From NCBI GenBank assembly GCA_022820925.1, contig JAJEEO010000006.1, forward strand, positions 216,976 through 280,975: a stretch of 64,000 nucleotides of DNA. Direction: 5' to 3'. The DNA is from Acidimicrobiia bacterium. Its GTDB lineage: Bacteria > Actinomycetota > Acidimicrobiia > Acidimicrobiales > Poriferisodalaceae. Made by a program: the position numbers and the translations under genes. This document shows, one piece after another, positions 40,725 through 48,891 of the stretch; the stretch's first letter is position 1, and every line of letters begins with the position of its first letter. A model generated the notes under the pieces. It saw only the letters and a program-made list of their open reading frames with translations, made no database searches and had not been told where the DNA came from.

Positions 40725-43700
40725 GTGTGCGGGATCGTGGCCGTCGTCGGCCGCCGCGACGACACCGAAGCGCTGCAGGCAGCGGATGTTGTCCCACTCC
40801 TGCATGACGCCGCGGCGCTGCTTGCCGATGCGCTGGCCGCCGGTCGATCCGATGCCGGGACCGGCAGCTCCTTCATCGACCTGATCGAGGCCGCCGCGGA
40901 CTTGCTGCGGCGAGCCGACGAGTCGCTGCGATCGCTGCCAGGCGTCCGCCTGCTGGTCGCCGATGCCAAATGCGTGCTCGACATCGAAGCGGTGCTGCAG
41001 GCCGTGGACGCCTGCATCGCCGACATCGACAGCTCGGTCGAGACGGGAGAGCTGCTGAGCGTCAGGCGTGATCGCGCCGACGCTGCTGAAGTTCATGCTG
41101 CAGAGAACCAGTTCGAGCGCATCAACGCAGGCTTGGGGGAGTTGAAGGACCACGCCTTCGCCGTGCGCCGAGATCGCCTGCGGACGGCTCGTCAGATCGC
41201 CGATCTGTGGGGCGGCACGCCGCCGCCCGCGGCTGTGCAGGGGCTCTGGTCGATCCAGGTCGCGCTGTCGGCACTCGACCGGCTGGAGGTTCGAGGGCGC
41301 GACTCAGCCGGTCTGCAGGTGTTCGTGCGCGGCGCACGGCTCGACCCTGACGCCTCCGGCGGCGCTGTTGGCTCGCAGATCGGGCGGGTGAACGATCCGC
41401 TCTTCGGTGCCGGCGCAGTTCGGGATACCCCCGATGGGCTGGCATTCGTCTACAAGACCGCATCGGAGATCGGCGAGCTGGGCGACAACACGGCTGCGCT
41501 GCGAGCGCAGATCAGCGACGACAGCCTGCTGCGCTGGGCGCTGAGCGCGGAGGGTTCCGAAGCCGTGGTGCTGGCGCATACCCGCTGGGCCAGCGTCGGC
41601 ATCGTCTCGGTGCCCAATACCCATCCGCTCGATGCGTGGGCACCCGATCAGGGCGACGTCGCGCATGTCGCTGGGTCTGATGGCAGCGACATTGGACATG
41701 TCGCTGGGTCTGATGGCGGCGACATTGGACATGTCGCCGCTGTGCTCAACGGTGATGTCGACAACTACGCGGATTTGATCGCCCAGCGTCGCCTGCAAAT
41801 CCCGCCCGAGATCACCACCGACGCCCGCGTCATCCCCACGATGCTGCGCCAATCGCTGGCACAGTCGAATGAGCGAGGCGTCACCGCCGCCGAACGACTC
41901 GGCAGGGCATTCGTCGATGCAGCCAGCGGCTTCGAAGGCTCGGTGGCAATCGCAGCGCATGCCACCGAGGTGCCCGACGTGGTGGCGCTGGCGCTGCGGG
42001 GCAGCGGTCAGGCGCTGTACGTGGGATCGGCAGGGCTGTCGTATGTCATCGCCAGCGAGCCCTACGGGCTGGTCGAGGAATGTCGTGCTTATGTGCGTCT
42101 CGACGGCGAGACGCCTTCGGACCCGGCCAACCCTGTCGGCAGCCGCGGCCAGATCATGCTGGTCGGCACGCCCGCAGGTGAAGCGGCCGACCTCACCGCA
42201 TTGCGCCGCCTCTCCTATGACGGCACAGCACTGCCCGTCGGCCCCGACGACATCGTCGATGCGGAGGTCACCACCCGCGACATCAACCGGGGCGACAACC
42301 CGCATTTCCTGCTGAAGGAGATCCGCGAGGCGCCGAGGTCGTTCCGGGCCACATTGCGTGGCCGCATCGACACAGCCACATTGCGTGGCCGCATAGACAC
42401 AGCCACGTTGCGTGGCCGGATAGGCACCGCGGGACCCACCCGCCGCGCCCGGCTCGGGCCCGAGATCCTGCCGCCTGACGTGCGCGCTCGACTGCGCGAC
42501 GGCTCTATCCGGCGCATTGTCGCCATCGGCCAAGGCACTGCGGCGACTGCTGCAGCAACGCTGCCGCACTTCTGCGAGACGTTGCTCGAACACTCCCTCG
42601 ATCAGCGCAGCCTCGAAGCGGTGGCATCGCTGGCCACTGAGTTCAGCGGCTTCGGACTGCGCTCGGACCTGTCCGACACGCTGGTCGTCGCGGTCAGCCA
42701 GTCCGGCACTACCACCGACACCAACCGCACGGTCGACCTCGCACGTGCGCGCGGCGCATCGGTGATCGCCGTCGTCAACCGGCGCGGCAGCGACCTCACC
42801 GATCGGGCCGACGGCGTGCTGTACACGTCCGACGGTCGGGACGTGGAGATGTCGGTGGCATCCACCAAGGCGTTCTATGCCCAGGTCGCGGCCTGCGCGC
42901 TGCTCGCTGCCGCCATCGCGGAGGAGGTCCGGCCCGACGATCCTCGCACCGCACACGCCACCAGCGACTTGCTCGCAGCGCTCGGCGAGATGCCCGGGGC
43001 GCTCGAAGCAGTCTTGGCCAGCCACGACGAGATCGCCCGCATCGCACGGCGCCACGTGGGATCGCACCGCCACTGGGCAGTGGTGGGCAACGGCGCCAAC
43101 CGGATCGCTTCACGCGAGATCCGCATCAAGCTCTCCGAGGTCTGCTACCACGCCGTTGCCGAGGACGGCACCGAGGACAAGAAGCACATCGACCTCTCGT
43201 GCGAGCCGCTCATCTGGGTGTGCGCCACGGGACTGCGGGGCTCGGTAGCCGACGACGCGGCCAAGGAGGTGGCCATCTACCGGGCGCACCGGGCGACGCC
43301 GATCGTGGTCACTTCGGCGGGCACCGGCCGATTCGACGCAGCAGCGGACCTGCTGGAGGTTCCCGCCGTCCATCCCGCCTTGGACTTCGTGCTGGCAACT
43401 GCCGCGGGCCACCTGTACGGCTATGAGGCTGCGCTCACCATCGACGCGCTCGCCGATCCGTTGCACGAAATGCGCGCCGAGACTGAAGCGATGCTCGCTG
43501 CCCAAGGCAGCGACGAGGCGATGCTCGCTGCCGCCCGCAGCGACGAAGATCTTCTCGGCGTGCTGGCAGAGCGGCTCCGCTCTGCCGCCAACCGCTTCCG
43601 CGACGGCGTCCGTGCCGGGAGCTACGACGGGCACTTGCGTGCGGGCACCGCGGCTCGCCTCGGTGCTGTGCTGCGGTACGCGGCCGGGCTGGCGCCGCTC

Positions 43701-44492
43701 GAGATGTACCAGCTCGACCTCGGCAAGGTCGGGCGGCCGTCAGTGGTCATCGACGACTTCACCGATGCGCTCAACATCGCGATCGACGAGCTCACCCGAC
43801 CCATCGACACCATCAAGCACCAGGCCAAGACCGTCACCGTGGGCACATCGCGGGCCGATGAGACGCTGCTGGGCTCGATGCTCGTGGCTGCGGCTCTCGA
43901 CGCCGGGACACCGCGCGATCAGCTCTCCTACGGCGCGCTGCGCGCGCTGGCCGCGCTGGATCCGGCCGTGGCCGAGGTCACCGGCTGGTCGCGCTACCGC
44001 ATCGAGGGCGACGTGGGCTCCGCCAGCAGCCCTGAAGTCACCATCTGGCTGACCGATCGCGGCGGCACAGCGCTCGGCATCGAGTCGCGCACCGTTGCCA
44101 ACCCACAGCTGCGCGGCAGCAAGCACCGGGCGGCATACGAGCGCGAAGTCACCGTGGCCCGCGGCAGCGACGACCGGACGGTGCTGCACATTCCCGAGAT
44201 CAAGGACGGCGCCACCACCGGGCTCACCTTGCTGCACTGCCGCTTCACCGAGCGGCTGGCTGCGCCGGCAATGCGCTCGGTGATGATGGGCTACCGCGGC
44301 CGCTACGGCGCGCTCGCCGACGCAGTGACCGAGACGCTGCCGTGGTTCCGGGATGACTTGCTCGGCACGATCGATGTCTTCGACCTGCTGACTCGCCCCG
44401 TGTACGTGCTCGCCGAGCACTGGCTGGGGCAGGCGGCGAGCACCGACTACCCCGGCGGCGCTGCCGGCACGCCCGGCGAGCAGGGGCCGTAG
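40725..44492 (+). CDS. glmS: Very large glutamine-fructose-6-phosphate aminotransferase (GlmS) homologue
   Basis: Makes GlcN-6-P from Fru-6-P and glutamine; 1255 residues against ~610-620 in normal GlmS. GTG 40725 puts the catalytic Cys at position 2 (CGIVAVVG). An insertion of ~160 mostly helical residues separates it from RGRDSAG (~190). The rest of the glutaminase domain (AHTRWASVG, LNGDVDNY), FLLKEIREAP and both SIS domains (SQSGTTTDT, SVASTKAF, REIRIKLSEVCYHAVAEDG, KKHIDL) follow. KTVTVG near 1035 corresponds to the normal C-terminal KSVTVE, after which ~220 extra residues continue. Three short tandem repeats lie within. Position between glmM and acpS supports a GlmS role. Confidence 0.85.
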   Translation: MCGIVAVVGRRDDTEALQAADVVPLLHDAAALLADALAAGRSDAGTGSSFIDLIEAAADLLRRADESLRSLPGVRLLVADAKCVLDIEAVLQAVDACIADIDSSVETGELLSVRRDRADAAEVHAAENQFERINAGLGELKDHAFAVRRDRLRTARQIADLWGGTPPPAAVQGLWSIQVALSALDRLEVRGRDSAGLQVFVRGARLDPDASGGAVGSQIGRVNDPLFGAGAVRDTPDGLAFVYKTASEIGELGDNTAALRAQISDDSLLRWALSAEGSEAVVLAHTRWASVGIVSVPNTHPLDAWAPDQGDVAHVAGSDGSDIGHVAGSDGGDIGHVAAVLNGDVDNYADLIAQRRLQIPPEITTDARVIPTMLRQSLAQSNERGVTAAERLGRAFVDAASGFEGSVAIAAHATEVPDVVALALRGSGQALYVGSAGLSYVIASEPYGLVEECRAYVRLDGETPSDPANPVGSRGQIMLVGTPAGEAADLTALRRLSYDGTALPVGPDDIVDAEVTTRDINRGDNPHFLLKEIREAPRSFRATLRGRIDTATLRGRIDTATLRGRIGTAGPTRRARLGPEILPPDVRARLRDGSIRRIVAIGQGTAATAAATLPHFCETLLEHSLDQRSLEAVASLATEFSGFGLRSDLSDTLVVAVSQSGTTTDTNRTVDLARARGASVIAVVNRRGSDLTDRADGVLYTSDGRDVEMSVASTKAFYAQVAACALLAAAIAEEVRPDDPRTAHATSDLLAALGEMPGALEAVLASHDEIARIARRHVGSHRHWAVVGNGANRIASREIRIKLSEVCYHAVAEDGTEDKKHIDLSCEPLIWVCATGLRGSVADDAAKEVAIYRAHRATPIVVTSAGTGRFDAAADLLEVPAVHPALDFVLATAAGHLYGYEAALTIDALADPLHEMRAETEAMLAAQGSDEAMLAAARSDEDLLGVLAERLRSAANRFRDGVRAGSYDGHLRAGTAARLGAVLRYAAGLAPLEMYQLDLGKVGRPSVVIDDFTDALNIAIDELTRPIDTIKHQAKTVTVGTSRADETLLGSMLVAAALDAGTPRDQLSYGALRALAALDPAVAEVTGWSRYRIEGDVGSASSPEVTIWLTDRGGTALGIESRTVANPQLRGSKHRAAYEREVTVARGSDDRTVLHIPEIKDGATTGLTLLHCRFTERLAAPAMRSVMMGYRGRYGALADAVTETLPWFRDDLLGTIDVFDLLTRPVYVLAEHWLGQAASTDYPGGAAGTPGEQGP
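41664..41741 (+). repeat. in-frame 33-bp repeat array 1 in glmS
   Basis: CATGTCGC-beginning units start at 41664, 41697 and 41730 (partial) and encode GSDGSDIGHVA and GSDGGDIGHVA, around residues 314-338 in the glutaminase domain. The first hairpin is CAGCGACAT-TGGAC-ATGTCGCTG and the second GCGGCGACAT-TGGAC-ATGTCGCCGC. The A/T pair of one is a G/C pair in the other, so pairing is preserved. Confidence 0.9.
42348..42428 (+). repeat. in-frame 27-bp repeat array 2 in glmS
   Basis: Three units of GCCACATTGCGTGGCCGCAT... start at 42348, 42375 and 42402 and encode ATLRGRIDT twice and ATLRGRIGT. Each has a 5- to 6-bp inverted repeat (GGCCAC/GTGGCC around ATTGC). It falls in the linker between the glutaminase domain and the first SIS domain. 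Confidence 0.9.
43488..43547 (+). repeat. in-frame 30-bp repeat array 3 in glmS
   Basis: Two units starting GCGATGCTCGCTGCC at 43488 and 43518 encode AMLAAQGSDE and AMLAAARSDE (about residues 922-941). Hairpins are TCGCTGCC-CAA-GGCAGCGA in the first and TCGCTGC-CGCCC-GCAGCGA in the second. Confidence 0.85.
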
Positions 44493-44496
44493 CCGG

Positions 44497-44865
44497 GTGA
44501 GCACTGCGATCGGGCTCGACATGGTGGATGTGCGCCGCTTCGCCGCCGTGCTCGAACGGCGCGCTGGCATGCGCCGGCGGCTGTTCACCGAAGGGGAGCT
44601 GTCGTACGCAATGGCCACGGTCGACCCCGACACCCGCCTCGCTGCCAGGTTCGCAGCCAAAGAGGCGGTGATGAAGGTGCTCGGCGTCGGCTTGGGTGCA
44701 TGCAAGTTTCGCGACATCGAGGTCATCCGCCACGCCAGCGGGCGTCCGGAGCTGGTGCTGCACGGTCTTGCCGCCGAGCGAGCGGACGCAGCCGGTCTGG
44801 CCGACTGGCAGGTATCGCTGAGCCACACCGACTCGGTTGCAGCCGCCATGGTGCTGGCGCAATAG
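44497..44865 (+). CDS. acpS: Holo-[acyl-carrier-protein] synthase
   Basis: Transfers 4'-phosphopantetheine from CoA to acyl carrier protein; 122 residues. IGLDMVDVRRF holds the magnesium-binding Asp, and RFAAKEAVMKVLG is the second signature with the catalytic Glu-Lys. SLSHTDSVAAAMVL ends it. GTG start five bases after the glmS stop; nnrD follows after 15 bp, the usual glmS-acpS-nnrD order. Confidence 0.95.
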   Translation: MSTAIGLDMVDVRRFAAVLERRAGMRRRLFTEGELSYAMATVDPDTRLAARFAAKEAVMKVLGVGLGACKFRDIEVIRHASGRPELVLHGLAAERADAAGLADWQVSLSHTDSVAAAMVLAQ

Positions 44866-44880
44866 GCCCGGAGCGACGCA

Positions 44881-46323
44881 GTGCTGCCGATCGTGACGCC
44901 GGCGGAGATGGCAGAGATCGACGCCGCAGCGCCGGAGGGCACCGACGTGCTGATCGGGCGCGCCGGCGCTGAAGTGGCCATCGCGGCCCGTCGATTGTTA
45001 GGTGGAACCTACGGGCGCCGGGTGCTGGTGGCTGCAGGCAAGGGCAACAACGGCGCCGACGGGCGGGTCGCTGCCGCTGTCTTGCAGCGATGGGGTGTCC
45101 GCTGCCGTGTCGCGACGCCTCCCGAGGCGCTGGAACTCGTCGCTGCTGGAACCTCACGCGGCTCGAACCGCTTCGATCTCGTGATCGATGCCGCATACGG
45201 CACGGGCTTGCGCGGGTCATGGGGCGCGGATCAGCCGCCCGGGGTGCCGGTTCTGGCCGTCGACATCCCCTCCGGCATCGACGCGCTCACCGGCGAGGAT
45301 CACGGCTGCTGGCCCGCGGCCGAGACCGTCACGTTCGGCGCGCTGAAGCCCGGTTTGCTGCTGCACCCCGGCGCCGCCGCAGTCGGCGAGGTGCGCCTGG
45401 CGCCGATCGGTCTCGATGCCAGTGCTGCTGCGTCGTGGCTTGTCACCGACGCCGATGCCGACGCCGCATTGTCCGGCCTGCGACCGGCAGCACACAAGTG
45501 GCAGCGGTCGGTGCGGGTGATCGCCGGATCGCCCCAGATGCGCGGGGCCGGCTCGCTGGTGTGCGCGGCCGCTCAGCAGGCGGGCGCGGGCATGGTCGTC
45601 ATCAGCTCGCCGGGCGTGCGCTCGGGCGACATCGCCCGGCCCACCGAGGCAGTCGCCCGCGACCTCCGACCGGGCGCCTGGGCGGCGCCTGCGCTGGAGG
45701 GCATCGAGCGATTCGACGCTGCGGTCATCGGCCCGGGCGTCGGCACCGATCCCACGTCCTTGGCCCAGATGGCGCACTTCATCTCCGAGTGTCCGGTGCC
45801 GCTGGTGGTCGACGCAGACGCCCTCACCGCTATCGCGGAGCATCCCGAGTGCCTGCAACGCCGGGCTTCGATGACGGTGCTCACGCCGCACGACGGTGAG
45901 TTCGCCAGGCTCACCGGCGCGCCGCCCGCCGCTGACCGGTTCGAGGCACTCCGGGACGCCGCCGACTCGCTCGACGTCTTCGTGCTGCTGAAGGGTCCGG
46001 CGACGTTGATCGCCAGCCCGCCGTGCCCGCCGGCGCCGCCGATGGTGCTCGCGGTCACTTCAGGCACCGCACGACTGGCGACGGCAGGCTCAGGCGATGT
46101 GCTGTCGGGTGTCATCGCGGCGGTGCTGACCGGCGACCACGGCCCGCACGGCGTCACGAGGGCGATCGCGGCGGCGGCCCACTGGCATGGCCGCGCTGCC
46201 GGCGTCGATTCACCGGCCACGGGGCAGCCCATGATCCCGCTGGTCGCTACCGCTCAGGTCGAAGCACTCCCGACGGCCCGCGCTGCGCTCCAGCAGCCCC
46301 AGCCAGGGTCAGGGCATCCGTGA
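44881..46323 (+). CDS. nnrD: Bifunctional NAD(P)H-hydrate epimerase / ADP-dependent dehydratase
   Basis: Repairs hydrated NAD(P)H; 480 residues with both activities fused (NnrE-NnrD). The N-terminal epimerase has AGKGNNGADGRVAA, DAAYGTGLRG and DIPSGIDALTGE. The C-terminal ribokinase-like dehydratase has VLTPHDGEFARLTG and TAGSGDVLSGVIAAVL with the catalytic Asp. GTG start. Its stop overlaps the GTG start of alr, suggesting coupling. Confidence 0.96.
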   Translation: MLPIVTPAEMAEIDAAAPEGTDVLIGRAGAEVAIAARRLLGGTYGRRVLVAAGKGNNGADGRVAAAVLQRWGVRCRVATPPEALELVAAGTSRGSNRFDLVIDAAYGTGLRGSWGADQPPGVPVLAVDIPSGIDALTGEDHGCWPAAETVTFGALKPGLLLHPGAAAVGEVRLAPIGLDASAAASWLVTDADADAALSGLRPAAHKWQRSVRVIAGSPQMRGAGSLVCAAAQQAGAGMVVISSPGVRSGDIARPTEAVARDLRPGAWAAPALEGIERFDAAVIGPGVGTDPTSLAQMAHFISECPVPLVVDADALTAIAEHPECLQRRASMTVLTPHDGEFARLTGAPPAADRFEALRDAADSLDVFVLLKGPATLIASPPCPPAPPMVLAVTSGTARLATAGSGDVLSGVIAAVLTGDHGPHGVTRAIAAAAHWHGRAAGVDSPATGQPMIPLVATAQVEALPTARAALQQPQPGSGHP

Positions 46324-47651
46324 CCGACGAGTCAGAGATGCAACCGGGCCCACTCGACGCCTCTGAGATGCGTCCGGGCCCACTCGACGCCTCTGAGATG
46401 CGTCCGGGCTCGATTGACGCCTCTGAGATGCGTCCGGGTGCCATTGATGCATCTGAGATGCGTCCGGGTGCCATTGACGCATCTGAGATGCGTCCTACCT
46501 GGTGCGACATCGATCTCGCTGCGCTGGGGCGCAATTTGGCGACGATCCAAGCGTTCGTGGGCGATGCCGAGGTTGCGCCGGTCGTGAAGGCCAACGCTTA
46601 CGGCCACGGCATCGGCCCGGTGGGTCGTGCGCTGCAAGCGGCTGGTGCGGCCACGCTGGCCGTCGCCTACGTCGAGGAAGCCATCACCCTGCGCACTGCC
46701 GGCATCACGATCGACATCCACGTGCTGGGCGGCGCCGTCGTGCGGCAGATCCCGCTGTTCCTGCGGCACGATCTGATCTTCACGGCACCGTCGATCGACA
46801 AGCTGCACCAGATCGACGAAGCAGCCCAGGCTGCAGGCGTCACGGCGAGGGCCCATCTCAAGATCGACACTGGGATGGAGCGGATCGGCATCCACCATTA
46901 CAACGCCGATCGGCTGATCGAAGCATCCCTGGCATGCCGATCAGTGCAGGTGGACGGGGTCTTCAGCCACTTCGCCAACGCCGACGCCGACGATCTCACC
47001 GACGCCAAGCTCCAGCTCGAGCGCTTCTGCGAAGCAACCAGCTTCTACGAGCGGCGCTCGCTGCCCATGCCCACCCGCCACATGGCCGGTTCGGCCGCGA
47101 CTGCCCGGCTGCCCGAAGCGCACTTCGACCGGGTGCGCCCCGGCATCGTGCTGTACGGCGTGCACCCGATTCCCCAGATCGGTGCAGCGCTGCCCACCGA
47201 GCCGGTGATGTCGTGGCACAGCGAGGTCATCTACTTCAAGGTGGTGCCCGAAGGCGCCTCGGTGGGCTACGGCAGCACGTGGACCGCACCACGCCAGACC
47301 CGGGTCGTCACCCTGCCCGTGGGCTACGCGGACGGCTACGCGCGCTCGCTGGGCACCGGCGCGGCGACGCCGCCCGCCAGCGTGCTCATCGGCGGCGCCC
47401 GTCACCAGGTCGTCGGCAACGTGTGCATGGACCAGACGATGATCGACATCGGCGATGCCAGTGCCTACAACGGCGATCTCGTCACGCTGATCGGCGACCA
47501 GGGCGACGAGCGCATCAGTGCGGTGGACCTGGCGCGCTGGTCGGGTCGAAGCCCCTATGAAGTGCTCACGTCAGTTTCGGCACGCGTCCCGCGTGTCTAC
47601 CGCCACGCCGGCGACCCGCCGACTGTCGAAATCGCAGCCGGCGGGCGCTAG
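46320..47651 (+). CDS. alr: Alanine racemase with N-terminal decapeptide repeats
   Basis: PLP enzyme that makes D-alanine for peptidoglycan; 443 residues from GTG 46320. Residues 5 to ~58 are 5.5 copies of a decapeptide close to SEMRPGPLDA. The family sequence starts in the last copy at MRPTWCDIDLAALGRNL, whose ATG at 46488 would give a normal 387-residue enzyme. PLP-binding VVKANAYGHG has Lys90; GMERIGIH, MAGSAATARLPEAHFDRVRPGIVLYG and VGYGSTWTA follow. GTG 46320 overlaps the nnrD stop and is the first in-frame start, but every repeat carries an in-frame ATG, so the start used is uncertain. Confidence 0.93.
   Translation: MTDESEMQPGPLDASEMRPGPLDASEMRPGSIDASEMRPGAIDASEMRPGAIDASEMRPTWCDIDLAALGRNLATIQAFVGDAEVAPVVKANAYGHGIGPVGRALQAAGAATLAVAYVEEAITLRTAGITIDIHVLGGAVVRQIPLFLRHDLIFTAPSIDKLHQIDEAAQAAGVTARAHLKIDTGMERIGIHHYNADRLIEASLACRSVQVDGVFSHFANADADDLTDAKLQLERFCEATSFYERRSLPMPTRHMAGSAATARLPEAHFDRVRPGIVLYGVHPIPQIGAALPTEPVMSWHSEVIYFKVVPEGASVGYGSTWTAPRQTRVVTLPVGYADGYARSLGTGAATPPASVLIGGARHQVVGNVCMDQTMIDIGDASAYNGDLVTLIGDQGDERISAVDLARWSGRSPYEVLTSVSARVPRVYRHAGDPPTVEIAAGGR
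46332..46494 (+). repeat. 5.5 in-frame 30-bp repeats at the alr 5' end
   Basis: Units start at 46332, 46362, 46392, 46422, 46452 and 46482 (partial), each close to TCTGAGATGCGTCCGGGCCC followed by ACTCGACGCC. Each contains an ATG in the alr frame. The fifth forms a 9-bp inverted repeat AGATGCGTC/GACGCATCT (46456-46484) around an 11-base loop; earlier units are less symmetric. The last copy merges with the conserved alr start. Confidence 0.95.
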
Positions 47652-47663
47652 ACAAGCTGCGTT

Positions 47664-48167
47664 ATGCGGTTCCGCACCACGAGCGCCGACGGGACGCGAG
47701 CTGTCGCAGCGGCACTCGCCCCGCTCTTGCGCCCCGGCGATGTGCTGCTGCTGTCGGGTGACCTGGGCGCCGGCAAGACGGTGTTCACCCAAGGGCTGGC
47801 GGCGGCACTCGGGGTCGCCGAGCCGGTGACCAGCCCCACCTTCACCCTGGCGCAGAGCTACCAGGGCCGGATGCGGCTGCACCACCTCGACGTGTACCGA
47901 TTGGAGAACCTCGGCGAAGTGCTGGACCTCGACCTGCCCGAACTGCTCGACGACGATGCGGTGGTGTGCGTGGAGTGGGGCGAGGTGGTCATCGGCGAGC
48001 TGCCGCGCGACTTCCTGCGCGTGCGCATCCGGCTCGCCGACCCTGCAGAGTCGCCCGACATTCGCGTCTTCGAGGCCGACCTTGTCGGTCCGAGTTGGCA
48101 CGCCCGCGCCGACTCGCTTGCCGCCGCGTGGCACTTCGCCGACAGCTCCCCGGTGCCGCCGTGCTAG
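47664..48167 (+). CDS. tsaE: tRNA t6A biosynthesis ATPase TsaE
   Basis: ATPase of the threonylcarbamoyladenosine complex with TsaB and TsaD; 167 residues. Walker A is GDLGAGKTVF, followed by PVTSPTFTLAQSY and the conserved HHLDVYRLE. CVEWGEV is the typical Walker-B-side motif. The last codons, ending CCGTGCTAG, are part of a 32-bp duplication that also contains the tsaB start. Confidence 0.94.
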   Translation: MRFRTTSADGTRAVAAALAPLLRPGDVLLLSGDLGAGKTVFTQGLAAALGVAEPVTSPTFTLAQSYQGRMRLHHLDVYRLENLGEVLDLDLPELLDDDAVVCVEWGEVVIGELPRDFLRVRIRLADPAESPDIRVFEADLVGPSWHARADSLAAAWHFADSSPVPPC

Positions 48168-48201
48168 TGCTCGACGGCGCGGAGGCAGCGCCGTGCTAGT
48201 A
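48158..48201 (+). repeat. 32-bp duplication at the tsaE/tsaB junction
   Basis: GCCGTGCTAGT at 48158 (tsaE end) recurs at 48190 (tsaB start), exactly 32 bp apart. Between them ACGGCGC/GCGCCGT forms a 7-bp inverted repeat (48174-48194) whose right arm covers the tsaB GTG start. TsaE terminates at the TAG in the first copy; tsaB starts at the GTG in the second. Confidence 0.85.
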
Positions 48202-48891
48202 CTCGGCATCGAGACCGCGACACCTCAGGTCGGCGTGGCCATCGGCGGCCACGAGGGGATCATCGCCTCGTTCCACACGACGCGAGACCGGCGGCACGCC
48301 GAGACGCTGGCACCTGCCATCGGGTTCCTGTGCGAGCAGGCGCAGATGAAGCTGTCCCAGATCGGGCTGGTGGCTGTCGATGTCGGCCCGGGCCTGTTCA
48401 CGGGTCTGCGGGTGGGCCTGGCGACTGCCAAGTCCATCGCGCATGCCTGCCGGGTCCCGATGATCGGCGTCTCCAGCCTCGACTTAGCGGCTTTCCCGGC
48501 CCGCTTCAGCGACCGGCTGATCGTCTCGACGGTCGACGCCCGCCGGGGCGAGATCTTCTACGCCACCTACCGCCGTGCGCCGGGCGGCATACAGCTCATG
48601 AGCTCCCCGGCGGTCGACCAGCCCGCCGATGTGGCAAACCACCTGATGGCCCTCGGCTCGGAGACGCTGATCGTGGGCGACGGCGCCGAGCGTTACGCCG
48701 ACGTGCTGGGAGCGGTGCGGGGGGCCGAGATCGGCCGGGAGGGCCTGCGGCATCCGAATGCGGGCGCGCTGGTGGAGCTGGCGCACGCCAGGGCGCTGCG
48801 CGAGGAGTTCGTGAGCCCGTCGGAGATCTCGCCGCTGTATCTGCGTGCACCCGATGCGCGCATCAACTGGCAGCAGCGGGAGCGATCGTGA
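48193..48891 (+). CDS. tsaB: tRNA t6A biosynthesis protein TsaB
   Basis: Scaffold partner of TsaD in t6A synthesis; 232 residues. MLVLGIETATPQVGVAI begins it, with VAVDVGPGLFTGLRVGLATAKSIA diagnostic. GTG 48193 is chosen for the family N-terminus. No clear ribosome-binding site precedes it and its start lies in a hairpin. Stop overlaps the rimI start. Confidence 0.93.
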   Translation: MLVLGIETATPQVGVAIGGHEGIIASFHTTRDRRHAETLAPAIGFLCEQAQMKLSQIGLVAVDVGPGLFTGLRVGLATAKSIAHACRVPMIGVSSLDLAAFPARFSDRLIVSTVDARRGEIFYATYRRAPGGIQLMSSPAVDQPADVANHLMALGSETLIVGDGAERYADVLGAVRGAEIGREGLRHPNAGALVELAHARALREEFVSPSEISPLYLRAPDARINWQQRERS

